A DNA stretch of 64,000 nt, taken from positions 105,694 through 169,693 of the forward strand of contig NZ_JBAKFX010000002.1 of the NCBI RefSeq assembly GCF_037577855.1, read 5' to 3'. A program made the translations under genes and the position numbers. The notes under the pieces were generated by a model. That model was given only the letters and a program-made list of their open reading frames with translations, was not told the DNA's origin and ran no database searches. Origin of the DNA: Dethiothermospora halolimnae (GTDB taxonomy: Bacteria; Bacillota; Clostridia; Tissierellales; VENL01). This document shows, piece by piece, positions 1-9,511 of this stretch (the first letter of the stretch is position 1; each line of letters opens with the position of its first letter).

Positions 1-7
1 AAAATAT

Positions 8-895
8 CTATCTATAACCAAAGTTCTTTAGAATTTTTTCCTTATCTCTCCAGTTTTTATTTACTTTAACCCATAGCTCTAGATATACTTTACTTCCTAA
101 TAATCTCTCAATATCTATTCTAGAACTTTTACCTATTCCCTTTAGTTTTCTTCCCTTCTTACCTATTATTATACCCTTATGGGAGTCCCTTTCACAATAG
201 ATTGTTGCATTTATATCTACAATATCTTGACCTTCTCTTTGCCTTATTAAATCTATTCCCACTGCTATTCCATGGGGAACTTCTTGTTCAAGATAGTGTA
301 GAGCCTTTTCTCTTATTATCTCTCCTATTATAAGTCTCTCAGGTTGATCTGTTATCATATCATCGGGAAAATATTTAGGTCCAACGGGTAGCATTCCTTT
401 AATATAGTCAATTAGTTTATTTACACCTTTATTGTTTAAAGCTGAAATAGGAACTATATGATCAAAAAAATCATAATCTTTATAATTTGATATAATCCCC
501 TCTACATCCTCACCACTTATTTTATCAATTTTATTTATTACTAATATCTTTGGTGTTTTTATCTCCTTTAGTTGTTCTAATATATATTTATCTCCCGGTC
601 CCATTTTTGTACTTTCATCCACCAGCCAAAGTACAACATCTACGTCATTTAATGTGTTATTAGCCACCCTAACCATATAATCTCCCAGTTTATTTTTAGG
701 TTTATGTAGTCCAGGAGTATCTAAGAAAACTATCTGAAAATCATCTTCAGTATAAACACATTGAATTTTATTCCTTGTGGTTTGGGGTTTATCAGATATT
801 ATTGCAATTTTTTCCCCTATAATATTATTTAATAGTGTTGATTTCCCTACATTAGGTCTTCCTATTATTGTTACAAATCCTGATTTAAAATCCAT
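8..895 (-). CDS. era: GTPase Era, ribosome small-subunit assembly
   Basis: Era binds the 3' end of 16S rRNA and helps mature the 30S subunit. The protein is 295 residues, normal for the family. The N-terminal GTPase domain shows G1 GRPNVGKST (12-20), G3 DTPG (59-62) and G4 NKID (121-124). The C-terminal KH domain (about 225-290) carries the IIIGKKG RNA-binding loop. The ATG is preceded by AGAGGTG. It is the last gene of the long minus-strand cluster in this window and follows cdd by about 30 bases, the order seen in many Firmicutes. Identification is firm; the gene is complete, ending seven bases from the window edge. Confidence 0.98.
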   Translation of the reverse strand: MDFKSGFVTIIGRPNVGKSTLLNNIIGEKIAIISDKPQTTRNKIQCVYTEDDFQIVFLDTPGLHKPKNKLGDYMVRVANNTLNDVDVVLWLVDESTKMGPGDKYILEQLKEIKTPKILVINKIDKISGEDVEGIISNYKDYDFFDHIVPISALNNKGVNKLIDYIKGMLPVGPKYFPDDMITDQPERLIIGEIIREKALHYLEQEVPHGIAVGIDLIRQREGQDIVDINATIYCERDSHKGIIIGKKGRKLKGIGKSSRIDIERLLGSKVYLELWVKVNKNWRDKEKILKNFGYR

Positions 896-926
896 ATATA
901 CACCTCTTATCCTTTGTCTTATACAT

Positions 927-1325
927 CTATTTATTATTTTCTAAATCCTCTGGTCCAAAACTGTTTGGCAATAGTTCTTCTAATGTATACTCTTTATAGT
1001 CATCTACCGAGCTTGCAACTATTACTTTAATATCTTTTCCAAATTCCCTTATAACCTGTCTACATACTCCACAGGGATATGTAAACTCTGAATCTCCAAC
1101 TACAGCTATTGCTTCAAACTCCCTCTTCCCCTCTGAAATAGCCTTAGATATTGCTGTTCTCTCGGCACATATAGTTGGTGTGTAGGAAGCAGATTCAATG
1201 TTACAACCTGTATATATCTCTCCATCTTTAGTTAATAATGCAGCCCCTACATGAAATTCTGAATAGGGAACATATGCATTTTTCTTAGCTTCTAAAGCTT
1301 TCTCTATTAATATCTTATGATTCAA
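927..1325 (-). CDS. cdd: Cytidine deaminase
   Basis: Homotetrameric zinc enzyme that deaminates cytidine and deoxycytidine to uridine and deoxyuridine in pyrimidine salvage. At 132 residues it is the usual short form. Zinc ligands and the catalytic acid are visible: C53-A-E55 in TICAERTA, and C85-G-V-C88 in PCGVCR. The start is TTG, chosen because AAGGAGAG lies 8 bases upstream and no ATG fits. The gene sits between a DUF3048 lipoprotein gene and era, so it is probably co-transcribed with era, as in Bacillus. Confidence 0.97.
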   Translation of the reverse strand: MNHKILIEKALEAKKNAYVPYSEFHVGAALLTKDGEIYTGCNIESASYTPTICAERTAISKAISEGKREFEAIAVVGDSEFTYPCGVCRQVIREFGKDIKVIVASSVDDYKEYTLEELLPNSFGPEDLENNK

Positions 1326-1341
1326 TGTAATATCTCTCCTT

Positions 1342-2460
1342 CTATTTTTTTATTTCTATTTGTCCATTGTTTGGTAATACCTGTATCCAAGTAATACCGG
1401 GATTTAATTTTAGTTCAGTTCCTTCTTTATCATAATAGATTGTTTTACTTCTTCTTGTTTTCTTCTTCCAAGTTATATCCACTATACTTCCATTGGTTAT
1501 ATACTTACCCTTTCCTGACCCGATTATATCTATAGCTAGCCTACCCTCACTATCAATAACAGTTGTCTTAGCTTTTTGAATTAAAATATTTTTAACCTTT
1601 AATGTTTTATTATCTAACTCATCTATATGGAGCTTACCATCTTTATATCTTTTATATATTTTTTCTTTGTTATCATATTTATATTCAGTAGTGTTATCTT
1701 TATTATACCTTATCACCACATCTTTTGCACTATTTCCTACAATATCTGTATCTTTATCATAAAATTTGAATCCTTTATAATCGCCTGTTAGTTTATACCC
1801 CCGTTCCTTCTGAGTTTTTCTAATTATATCCATAGTCGAATACATATTATTTGGGGCTTTTTTATTGGTCTTATAATATCTTTTAAACACTGCCTTAGAA
1901 CTTGACAATCCATCTATATCTGCTACATTTAAATTTCTTACATCTCTTTTGGCTGCTTCACTTCCTCCAACCCTAACGTATACTGGATCATACTCTAATA
2001 GAGATGAAACAAAGTAAGGTCTAGAGCTCCTTATGGGTCCTATATGACTGGGATCATTTATTAAAAATATTGCCATATATCTAGTATATGTACCCTCAAC
2101 TGGAAATTCATATACTATCTCTGCTTGACTTATTCCAGCTTGCCATCTTGCCCTAGGATGATTGTCTATCATGACAGCCACAGGCCTTCTGTTTACCTTT
2201 TCTTCTTTAGCATATAAGCCACTTAATGGAGAAGGTATACCTATTTTAACATCTTTATCATTATTTTCTTCTTTCTCTTTCTTACTATTATCTATTTTTT
2301 CCTCTTTTTCATTTTTATCTTCTTCTACTTTTTTCTCTTTCTTTTCAGTTTCCTTAACATTTTGTCTCTCATCGGTGGCCACATCTTCTTTACCACACCC
2401 AACCAATATAAGTACAATAACTAAAATTCCTACGAAAAATATTATACCTTTTTTATCCAA
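1342..2460 (-). CDS. DUF3048 (YerB-type) lipoprotein
   Basis: Predicted secreted lipoprotein of 372 residues. A hydrophobic signal (residues 5-20) ends in a lipobox L-V-G-C with Cys22 as the lipid anchor. A long Lys/Glu-rich linker (about 23-75) leads into the DUF3048 region, beginning near RRPVAVMIDNHP, which is typical of YerB-like proteins. Biochemical function of the family is not known to me. The start is TTG with GGGGG eight bases upstream. It lies between the CBS-domain membrane protein and cdd, a place where the conserved Firmicute cluster usually has dgkA next to cdd, so it looks like a lineage-specific insertion. Confidence 0.85.
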   Translation of the reverse strand: MDKKGIIFFVGILVIVLILVGCGKEDVATDERQNVKETEKKEKKVEEDKNEKEEKIDNSKKEKEENNDKDVKIGIPSPLSGLYAKEEKVNRRPVAVMIDNHPRARWQAGISQAEIVYEFPVEGTYTRYMAIFLINDPSHIGPIRSSRPYFVSSLLEYDPVYVRVGGSEAAKRDVRNLNVADIDGLSSSKAVFKRYYKTNKKAPNNMYSTMDIIRKTQKERGYKLTGDYKGFKFYDKDTDIVGNSAKDVVIRYNKDNTTEYKYDNKEKIYKRYKDGKLHIDELDNKTLKVKNILIQKAKTTVIDSEGRLAIDIIGSGKGKYITNGSIVDITWKKKTRRSKTIYYDKEGTELKLNPGITWIQVLPNNGQIEIKK

Positions 2461-2508
2461 GTGTTTTTCCCCCTTTAGTTATAAATTGCTATGAATTATT
2501 TTAAATAT

Positions 2509-3777
2509 TTAGGATTTGATTTCTATTTGTATTTGTCTAACCCTTCTATTACTTATCTTAGTAACTATAAAATCAATATTACCATATTCGATACTATCCC
2601 CTTGGATAGGTACCCTTCCTAAACTGCTAAAAATAAAGCCCCCTAAGGAATCAAAATCATCCTCTGGTAGATCAGAGCCAAATAACTCATTGATTTCCTC
2701 TAGTGAAACCTCTGCTCTAACTGAATATATATTTTCTTCTATTTTCTCTACTAAGTTAATCTCATTATCATATTCATCTAATATGTCCCCTACTATTTCC
2801 TCTAAAATGTCTTCTATTGTAACTAATCCCTCTGTACCTCCATACTCATCCAACACTATAGCCATATGTATTTTTTGTTGTTGCAATTCCCTTAGTAGAT
2901 TACTTACTTTCTTAGTTTCAGGAATGTAAAAGGCATTTCTCATTAAATTAATTATACTTTTATCATTTATACTTTTTTTATCAGAACCTAGAAAGGGTAA
3001 TATATCCTTTGCATATAATATTCCTACTATATTATCAATAGTATCTTTATATACAGGTATTCTTGAAAATCCATACTTTATTATTATATTTAAAGCTTCT
3101 TCTATATTATCCTCCACTGATATTGATATTATATCTATCCTTGGAACCATAACATCTGTAACATATATATCATCTATTTGAAAAATGCCTTCTATCATTT
3201 CCCTTTCTTTATGCTTTACAACCCCTTCTTCCTCCCCTGCATTTACCATTGACTTTATCTCTTCCTCAGTAACAAATGCTCCGTTATTATCTACACTTCC
3301 TCCCAATATTTTTATAATTATCGAAGTTATTTTATTTAATATTATTAATACTGGTTTCAATATTTTAGATAATACAACTAACATTCTAGATACTTTAACG
3401 GCTATAGACTCTGGGTTTTGAGCAGCAAAGGTTTTTGGAGTTATTTCTCCAAAAATTAATATCAATATAGTCATAGTCATAGTTGCAATTAATACAGACC
3501 ATTTTCCACTAAAAACCTCGGCTGTTAACTCTGTTAATATTGCTGTTGCTGCTATATTCACAAGGTTATTTCCAATAAGTATAGTTGCTAAAATAGTATT
3601 TGTTTTCTTTTTTATTTTTTTTAATAATTTTGCATTTTTTTCATCATGTTCCTTAAGTCTTCTTATTTTGGCTGGAGTTATTGCAGTTAATGCAGTTTCA
3701 GAACTGGAAAATACTGCCGATAGTATCAATAAAACTAATACTACTCCACCTCGTAAATATATCTCAATCTGAGACAT
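2509..3777 (-). CDS. HlyC/CorC (CNNM-type) CBS-domain membrane protein
   Basis: Integral membrane protein of 422 residues in the DUF21-CBS-CorC_HlyC family, members of which are linked to magnesium and divalent cation efflux or homeostasis. The N-terminal DUF21 part (about 1-190) has roughly four membrane segments and the SSSETALTA motif near residue 25. A pair of CBS domains (about 205-335) with VTDVMVPR and IPVYKD follows; CBS pairs often bind adenine nucleotides. The C-terminal CorC_HlyC domain ends the protein. The ATG follows GGAGGGATCTTA. It is inserted between dgkA and the DUF3048 lipoprotein. The exact ion cannot be told from sequence. Confidence 0.9.
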   Translation of the reverse strand: MSQIEIYLRGGVVLVLLILSAVFSSSETALTAITPAKIRRLKEHDEKNAKLLKKIKKKTNTILATILIGNNLVNIAATAILTELTAEVFSGKWSVLIATMTMTILILIFGEITPKTFAAQNPESIAVKVSRMLVVLSKILKPVLIILNKITSIIIKILGGSVDNNGAFVTEEEIKSMVNAGEEEGVVKHKEREMIEGIFQIDDIYVTDVMVPRIDIISISVEDNIEEALNIIIKYGFSRIPVYKDTIDNIVGILYAKDILPFLGSDKKSINDKSIINLMRNAFYIPETKKVSNLLRELQQQKIHMAIVLDEYGGTEGLVTIEDILEEIVGDILDEYDNEINLVEKIEENIYSVRAEVSLEEINELFGSDLPEDDFDSLGGFIFSSLGRVPIQGDSIEYGNIDFIVTKISNRRVRQIQIEIKS

Positions 3778-3862
3778 TAAGATCCCTCCATTGGTTTACG
3801 ATAAATGATTGTATGATAATAAGTATCTTTAATATTACCCTCAAAAATACCAATAAATCAAA

Positions 3863-4354
3863 TCATAATAGATCATTATTATTATTTTTTATAAAAAATA
3901 TTATTATGCTTACTAATACTATTATAATGACACCTAGATATGCTAGAGAATTCTTCATATTTATTATTATAGTTTTATAATTTAATATTATATTTTTTAT
4001 AAATAAAAAATACCCTACTACAATTGCATTAATGGCTGTAATCAATACCGCTCCTGCTGCCAAGTCTTTAGATATTTTTGCTAATGGGTGATACTCCTTT
4101 GTAATCATGTCTACAGTTTTTTCAATGGCAGTATTTATCATCTCTGCCATCATTACAATACATATGGTGAAAACTAATATTAGTATTTCTAATTTAGAAA
4201 GATTAAAAAAGGGGCTTATTAACAAAGTAAGACTCCCCATAAAAAAATGTATCTGCATATTTCTTTGATTTTTTATCCCATATGATATTCCCTTAATAGC
4301 ATATTTTATGCTATTAAGGGTTCTTCGTATTTTCATACTAAAATCATCTCTCAT
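3863..4354 (-). CDS. dgkA: Diacylglycerol/undecaprenol kinase, DgkA family
   Basis: Small trimeric membrane kinase; the Gram-positive type usually phosphorylates undecaprenol for cell wall lipid recycling. Three core helices are visible, with the catalytic signature MAEMINTAIEKTVD in the second helix region and a Glu-Asn/Thr motif typical of the family. The protein is longer than the usual 120-130 residues because of an additional C-terminal membrane segment ending in an Asn run. The frame opens with TTG at 4360, which overlaps the ybeY stop, but the ATG at 4354 is preferred here; a third ATG at codon 9 is possible. It overlaps or directly follows ybeY, so it is translationally coupled. A 13-bp inverted repeat lies inside the 5' part (4290-4320). 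Confidence 0.92.
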   Translation of the reverse strand: MRDDFSMKIRRTLNSIKYAIKGISYGIKNQRNMQIHFFMGSLTLLISPFFNLSKLEILILVFTICIVMMAEMINTAIEKTVDMITKEYHPLAKISKDLAAGAVLITAINAIVVGYFLFIKNIILNYKTIIINMKNSLAYLGVIIIVLVSIIIFFIKNNNNDLL

Positions 4355-4356
4355 TT

Positions 4357-4812
4357 TCAACTTTTAAATATTTTAAGTAATTTCATTATTTCCTTTTCCT
4401 TTTCCCTCATAACCTTTTTATCTTCTTTTTCAATGTGATCATAACCCATTAAATGAAACATACTGTGGGCAGTCAGGTATGCTATTTCTCTCTTAAAACT
4501 ATGGTTATATTCCTCCGATTGCTCTAATGCCTTTTCAGCTGATATAACGATATCTCCCAGCAAAGGGATTATGCCATCTAAACTATTATCATCTTCCATG
4601 GGAAATGATAAAACATCTGTGGCACTATTTTTGTCCCTATATTGATTATTTAATTCTTTTATTTCCTCATCGTTAACAATAGATACACTTATCTCATAAT
4701 TAAAGCCCTTATCCTCAAACTTTAAACATTCTTTGATTACTAAATTAATAGTATCTATAATATCTTGATCTATTATTATTTTATCCTGTCTATTATCTAT
4801 TATAACATCCAT
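4357..4812 (-). CDS. ybeY: Endoribonuclease YbeY (rRNA maturation factor)
   Basis: Single-strand-specific metallo-endoribonuclease acting in 16S rRNA 3'-end processing and ribosome quality control. It is 151 residues, the expected size. The zinc site motif appears as HSMFHLMGYDH near residues 115-125, matching HGxLHLxGYDH apart from Ser for Gly. SATDVLSFPM is the other conserved block. The gene is immediately downstream of pgpH (stop and start only a few bases apart) and upstream of dgkA, the usual phoH-pgpH-ybeY-dgkA order. Confidence 0.96.
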   Translation of the reverse strand: MDVIIDNRQDKIIIDQDIIDTINLVIKECLKFEDKGFNYEISVSIVNDEEIKELNNQYRDKNSATDVLSFPMEDDNSLDGIIPLLGDIVISAEKALEQSEEYNHSFKREIAYLTAHSMFHLMGYDHIEKEDKKVMREKEKEIMKLLKIFKS

Positions 4813-6909
4813 CTATTTGGCTCCCTTCAATTCTTTTAAGTCTAAGGTTGGATATTCTATTCTTTCATGGAATATACCAAATAAAACATTTAAAAAGGAA
4901 TTTGCTATTATATTTAGCTCTTTTAATGTAAGACCACATTCATCTAGTTGACCATCATCTAATTTACCCTTAATAATTTTCCTGACCAACCCTTCGATCT
5001 TTCCCTTTGTAGGATCCTGCATGGATCTTGTAGCTGCTTCAACTGAATCTGCTAGCATTATTATGGCCGCCTCTTTAGTCTGGGGCTTTGGTCCTTCATA
5101 TCTGAAACTTTCCTCTTGGACCAGTTCACTATTTTCACCATTTAAGGCCTTATGATAGAAATATGCTACAAGGGTCTCTCCATGATGCTGTTGTATAATA
5201 TCCCTTATAACCAATGGTAGTTTATACTGTTTGGCATATTCCACCCCATCCTTTACGTGATTAGTTATTATTAATGTACTTAGACTTGGATTTATCTTAT
5301 CATGGGGATTCTCTTTATTTAGCTGATTTTCTTTAAAAAAATAAGGTCTCTTAAGTTTCCCAATATCATGATAATAGGATCCGATTCTGGCTACCAAAGA
5401 GTTAGCTTCAACTGCATCTGCAGCAGCTTCACTTAAGTTTCCAACAACTATACTATGGTGATAGGTTCCTGGGGTTTCTAATAATAGTTTTTTCAACAAT
5501 GGGTGATTAGGATTTGATAACTCTAATAATTTAAGGGGAGTTACTATCCCAAATAAACTCTCCCATAGTGGCAACGAACCCACTGCCAAAATCGAACTAA
5601 ATATACCATTTAATATACCATATAAACTCTTACTTAATATATATTGAAAATCAAAGTCCCTAATGAGTCCGAAGGAAACTATAGTAATCACATGGGTTAA
5701 ACTTACGATCAATCCAGTTATAAATATATTATATCTCTGTTGGGTCTTGATTACTCCCAATGCTCCAACAGTTCCACCTACTAGCATCATAATTATAATA
5801 TTAATATCATTACCGGTAATAAAGCCTATTATTATAGCCAATATAAAGTTAACTAATATAGCCAGTTTAGGGTCAATTATTATCGATATAAGCATTGTAG
5901 CAGCCGATAGTGGTACTAGATAAACCGATATCCCATAAATCCCCTTAGATATGGCCACAACCGATAGTATAATAATAGCCAGTATAAATAACTTTTTTCC
6001 ATTTAAGACTTGCTTTTCAAAGAAGTATAAATAAGCTATAATTAAACATTCTAGCATAATCACTATTAGTAAAGTTCCTATTATAACCTTATATTCAATA
6101 CCTTCATTTTCTTTATACAATCCGGTTTTCTTAATAAGCCTTATAGCCCTTTGATCTATTTTTTCACCTTTCCTTACTATAGTCTGTCCCTTCTCTATTA
6201 CTATAGGATTAATCCTTTCTGCAGCTTGTTGCTTTAATTGTTGAGTATTTAAAACATCTAAGAACCTATTAGGTCTTAATAAAGTATTAACTATTGTGCT
6301 ACCTAACTCCATTTCTTTTTTGTCTAAACTATCTAATTTACTAAAAATTTTCTCAACTTTTTCCTTTTCATATTCCAATTCCTCTGCCTTTATTCCTGTA
6401 CTCATAATTTGATATATTATATCATTTATGTTACTTTGTAGCATTGATAAAGTTTCTTTGTCTAATTTTAAAAAGTCTATATACTGATTTTCAGATAATT
6501 TTATACTGGAATCAGAGGATAATATTCTAAGCTTCTCCTTTAACTTCTTATCTTCATTATTATTTAACCCTTCTAATAACTTAAAAAAACTATTAACTTG
6601 ATTTTTCATTTTTACTTGTATGGAAAGATCTACTTTATGCCTGGGTTCTATACTATTCATAGCTTCTTGCTTTAATCTTTCCGTTTCTTCATCATCTATT
6701 ATTTGTTTAGTTGCAACTATATCCCTAGGTGCCAACTCTCCAAGTTCTACTAATATTTTCTCAGGAGTTATATCATTAATTAAAATAAAAAACAATATAC
6801 TTGTAAATAAAACTGCTAATATTATTTGCTTAACAATAGTTTTCTTAAAAAAGCTTATTATAAAGTTATTTTTCACCTTGTCCACCTTTTTTTTCTTTGA
6901 AGAACTCAT
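4813..6909 (-). CDS. pgpH: Cyclic-di-AMP phosphodiesterase PgpH (7TMR-HDED, HD domain)
   Basis: Membrane phosphodiesterase that hydrolyses c-di-AMP, a regulator of potassium and osmotic balance. It is 698 residues. One N-terminal membrane segment (about 27-46) is followed by an extracytoplasmic 7TMR-HDED sensor region (about 50-270), a block of about seven membrane helices (about 275-455), and a cytoplasmic HD domain (about 485-645) with HSIVVGNL at 485 and the metal-binding His-Asp at 514-515. The start ATG has GGAGGGA upstream. It lies between phoH and ybeY, and corresponds to Bacillus yqfF by position and architecture. Confidence 0.95.
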   Translation of the reverse strand: MSSSKKKKVDKVKNNFIISFFKKTIVKQIILAVLFTSILFFILINDITPEKILVELGELAPRDIVATKQIIDDEETERLKQEAMNSIEPRHKVDLSIQVKMKNQVNSFFKLLEGLNNNEDKKLKEKLRILSSDSSIKLSENQYIDFLKLDKETLSMLQSNINDIIYQIMSTGIKAEELEYEKEKVEKIFSKLDSLDKKEMELGSTIVNTLLRPNRFLDVLNTQQLKQQAAERINPIVIEKGQTIVRKGEKIDQRAIRLIKKTGLYKENEGIEYKVIIGTLLIVIMLECLIIAYLYFFEKQVLNGKKLFILAIIILSVVAISKGIYGISVYLVPLSAATMLISIIIDPKLAILVNFILAIIIGFITGNDINIIIMMLVGGTVGALGVIKTQQRYNIFITGLIVSLTHVITIVSFGLIRDFDFQYILSKSLYGILNGIFSSILAVGSLPLWESLFGIVTPLKLLELSNPNHPLLKKLLLETPGTYHHSIVVGNLSEAAADAVEANSLVARIGSYYHDIGKLKRPYFFKENQLNKENPHDKINPSLSTLIITNHVKDGVEYAKQYKLPLVIRDIIQQHHGETLVAYFYHKALNGENSELVQEESFRYEGPKPQTKEAAIIMLADSVEAATRSMQDPTKGKIEGLVRKIIKGKLDDGQLDECGLTLKELNIIANSFLNVLFGIFHERIEYPTLDLKELKGAK

Positions 6910-6929
6910 GGATCTCCCTCCATGTATCT

Positions 6930-7928
6930 TTATTTTTTCTTCTTTCCATTTTTCTTATCTTCATTTTTCTTTTCATAGTCCTCATATGCTTCTATTATTT
7001 TTTGAACTAATCTATGTCTAACAACATCCTTTTTCCCCAAGTAAGAAAAGTCAATGCCTTTAACATTTTTAAGTATCTTTGTTACCTTTTTAAGACCTGA
7101 CCCTTTACCCCTGGGTAAATCTATTTGAGTTATATCTCCTGTTATTATTGCCTTTGAACCAAATCCTAATCTAGTTAAAAACATCTTCATCTGTTCTGCT
7201 GTTGTATTTTGGGCTTCATCTAATATAACAAATGCAGAGTTTAATGTTCGCCCTCTCATATAAGCAAGGGGAGCTATTTCGATTAATCCCCTTTCCATAT
7301 ATTTGCCATAGGTTTCAGCACCTAATATATCAAATAAAGCATCATATAGGGGTCTAAGATATGGATCTACTTTATCTTGTAAATCTCCCGGTAGAAAGCC
7401 TAAACTCTCTCCAGCTTCCACTGCCGGTCTTGTTAATATGATTCTGTCCACTTGTTTATTTTTAAAAGCAGCAACTGCCATTGCCATGGCTAAATATGTT
7501 TTACCAGTTCCGGCAGGACCAATACCAAATACCACATCATTTTCTTTCATTGCATCTATATAGGATTTTTGTCCCAGTGTTTTAGGTTTTATTGTTTTAC
7601 CTGAGGCTGTTACACATATAACATCATTTAATAAATGTTTAATCTTATCCTGCTGACCTTCATGTAACAGCTCTATAGCATACCTTACCTGTTGCTTCGT
7701 AAGACTTCCTTGATTATCAATCATATCTATAAGTTTATATATAAGTTTCTCTACAATATCAATTGCAGGCTCTTCTCCTATTATTCTTATTTCACTTTCT
7801 CTAGATACAATATTTACATTGAAATTATTTTCAATAATTTTCATATTTTCATCATAGTTCCCAAACAGTTCACTTGTATAATCTTTACCTTCTATTTTTA
7901 TCTTTCTCTCTTTAGTTTCTCTATTCAA
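6930..7928 (-). CDS. phoH: PhoH family ATPase
   Basis: PhoH-like P-loop ATPase of 332 residues, a family tied to RNA metabolism and often found next to ybeY. A KH-like N-terminal region (about 1-75) precedes the ATPase core. Walker A is GPAGTGKT (137-144) and Walker B is VILDEAQ (234-240). The C-terminus is a Lys-rich tail. The start is TTG, with GGAGG seven bases upstream. It follows yqfD closely and precedes pgpH with about 20 bases between, so a single transcript is likely. Confidence 0.95.
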   Translation of the reverse strand: MNRETKERKIKIEGKDYTSELFGNYDENMKIIENNFNVNIVSRESEIRIIGEEPAIDIVEKLIYKLIDMIDNQGSLTKQQVRYAIELLHEGQQDKIKHLLNDVICVTASGKTIKPKTLGQKSYIDAMKENDVVFGIGPAGTGKTYLAMAMAVAAFKNKQVDRIILTRPAVEAGESLGFLPGDLQDKVDPYLRPLYDALFDILGAETYGKYMERGLIEIAPLAYMRGRTLNSAFVILDEAQNTTAEQMKMFLTRLGFGSKAIITGDITQIDLPRGKGSGLKKVTKILKNVKGIDFSYLGKKDVVRHRLVQKIIEAYEDYEKKNEDKKNGKKKK

Positions 7929-7945
7929 TTTTATTCCTCCCTACT

Positions 7946-9130
7946 TTATTGTATTTTAGCCTTTTTCCCGATTTTTTCTATAACTTCCACCTTTACATTA
8001 GTTATTAAAATATTATTTTCTATAGAAAATGTAACATCTTTCCCGATGACTTTACTATTTTTATTTAGCCTATTCATAATTGTATTAACCCCTTTTACAG
8101 TGGCTCTTTTCTTTAAGGCATTTACATTTTGGGTGATTTTTTTCACATTTACCTCTTTATAGATATGTTTGATAATCTCTACTGGTAAACTAAAATCCTT
8201 CCAACTTACTACCTTTTTACTATCAATCTCTTCAATATAATTATCAAAGGGGATTTCTCCATCTGATAGTTGCAATCTTTTATCACCGAATTTTATTTCT
8301 TTAGTTACATATTTTTCTCCAGTTTCTTCCTTTATAGTTTTAACTATGGGCTCTTTTACTATTTCATTATACCATGTCTTGGCAAAAATATCTCCCTCTG
8401 CGTGTACAAAAAGGGGGTTTTCTAATTTCTCATTTTCAATAACACCGGTTATTAAAATTTCACCTTCCCTTACAATATCACCCTTTTCTACTACAGCTTT
8501 TCCTTTTCTTGCTATGACCTTTTCTATAACGGCCTTTCTATCTGATATAATATTACAAGGCTCACCTTCACTAAAGGCTGTTGGTTGTTTAGACTTTTCC
8601 TTTACTTCTATTATAAGCTTAGTTCCCTTAATATCTACTTTGGCAAATATAAATTTATCCATATCGGTAAGCAACTTCTTTTTAACTTCACTGGTATCAA
8701 TATTATGTTTTGATATTCCTGACTTTATATTTATACTTTCTAAATATTCAATTATCTTATTTTTACTAACATTTTTATTACCTTCAATTTCCACAGACCA
8801 AATAAAGGATGTCAAAAAAAATATAAGACCTATGGCTATCAATGCCCCAAAGGCCAACATTTTTCTAAGTTTTAATTTGTGTAAAAAAAAGGGATATCCC
8901 TTTTTTCCTTTTATGTTGACTTTACAATTAACTTTCTTCATTACACTTCTAAGCTTTTTAAACTCTTTTATTCCCACCTTAGCTTCTATTGTAGTATAAT
9001 TAATCCTTACTATATCCCATAAATATATTCCCTTTGATATAGATAGATTTATAAATTTTTCTAAAGTGAGTCCTTCCACATTTATAATAACATATCCCCT
9101 TAAATAATTCCATATTCTTATAATTAACAA
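7946..9130 (-). CDS. yqfD: Sporulation protein YqfD
   Basis: YqfD-family sporulation membrane protein, expressed in the mother cell in Bacillus and needed for efficient sporulation; its molecular role is not settled. It is 394 residues with one clear membrane segment (about 90-112), a short cytoplasmic N-terminal part, and a long external part containing a FtsQ/POTRA-like start (VEIEGNKNVSKNKIIEYL). The start is TTG, with GGTGG and GAGG upstream. It is the partner of yqfC, 13 bases away. Confidence 0.93.
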   Translation of the reverse strand: MLIIRIWNYLRGYVIINVEGLTLEKFINLSISKGIYLWDIVRINYTTIEAKVGIKEFKKLRSVMKKVNCKVNIKGKKGYPFFLHKLKLRKMLAFGALIAIGLIFFLTSFIWSVEIEGNKNVSKNKIIEYLESINIKSGISKHNIDTSEVKKKLLTDMDKFIFAKVDIKGTKLIIEVKEKSKQPTAFSEGEPCNIISDRKAVIEKVIARKGKAVVEKGDIVREGEILITGVIENEKLENPLFVHAEGDIFAKTWYNEIVKEPIVKTIKEETGEKYVTKEIKFGDKRLQLSDGEIPFDNYIEEIDSKKVVSWKDFSLPVEIIKHIYKEVNVKKITQNVNALKKRATVKGVNTIMNRLNKNSKVIGKDVTFSIENNILITNVKVEVIEKIGKKAKIQ

Positions 9131-9142
9131 CTACCTCACCAC

Positions 9143-9421
9143 CTAAACCGTAAATTCAATATTTTCTATTTCCCCTACAATTATTACTTCCTCGGTCACA
9201 ATAGTCCTTATAAACATATCTTTTCCTGTTATTCTGAGAACTCCATTATTAGTGTTTATACGTATTCGTTGCTTATTATATTCTATAATTCCTTTATGAT
9301 TCTCTATATATATTTGTAGGTTTCCCAACATAGTTATTCTTGGTAAATCAAGAACAATATCTTTGGGAAGATCGAAAATTTCCGAAAGACTAGATTTTAT
9401 TTCATCCATTCCTTTTCTCAC
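9143..9421 (-). CDS. yqfC: Sporulation protein YqfC
   Basis: Short protein of 92 residues in the YqfC/YabP family; in spore formers these are mother-cell proteins of unknown activity usually encoded directly before yqfD, as here. Visible family features are a start with LSEIFDLPKDIVLDLPRI and the NGVLRITG block. The ATG has AGGAGGGC upstream. A strong terminator (9478-9511) separates it from the preceding gene, so yqfC-yqfD and probably the rest start from their own promoter, which I could not define; a mother-cell sigma-E promoter would be expected. Confidence 0.93.
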   Translation of the reverse strand: MRKGMDEIKSSLSEIFDLPKDIVLDLPRITMLGNLQIYIENHKGIIEYNKQRIRINTNNGVLRITGKDMFIRTIVTEEVIIVGEIENIEFTV

Positions 9422-9477
9422 ATAAAGCCCTCCTTTATATATAAACTTTATGCTTTTACTTATTTATCTATTACATA

Positions 9478-9511
9478 AAAATAGCATGGGAATTAATTCC
9501 CATGCTATTTT
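9478..9511 (-). terminator. Intrinsic terminator after the 156-residue membrane gene
   Basis: Perfect 34-base palindrome (17-bp arms, no loop) followed on the minus strand by TTTTTATG. The TAG stop of the gene at 9505-9975 lies inside the hairpin. Confidence 0.85.

Noticed and set aside
2162..2494. Plus-strand Ser/Phe-rich frame opposite the DUF3048 gene.
   Set aside because: Complement of the Lys/Glu-rich linker; not supported as a gene.
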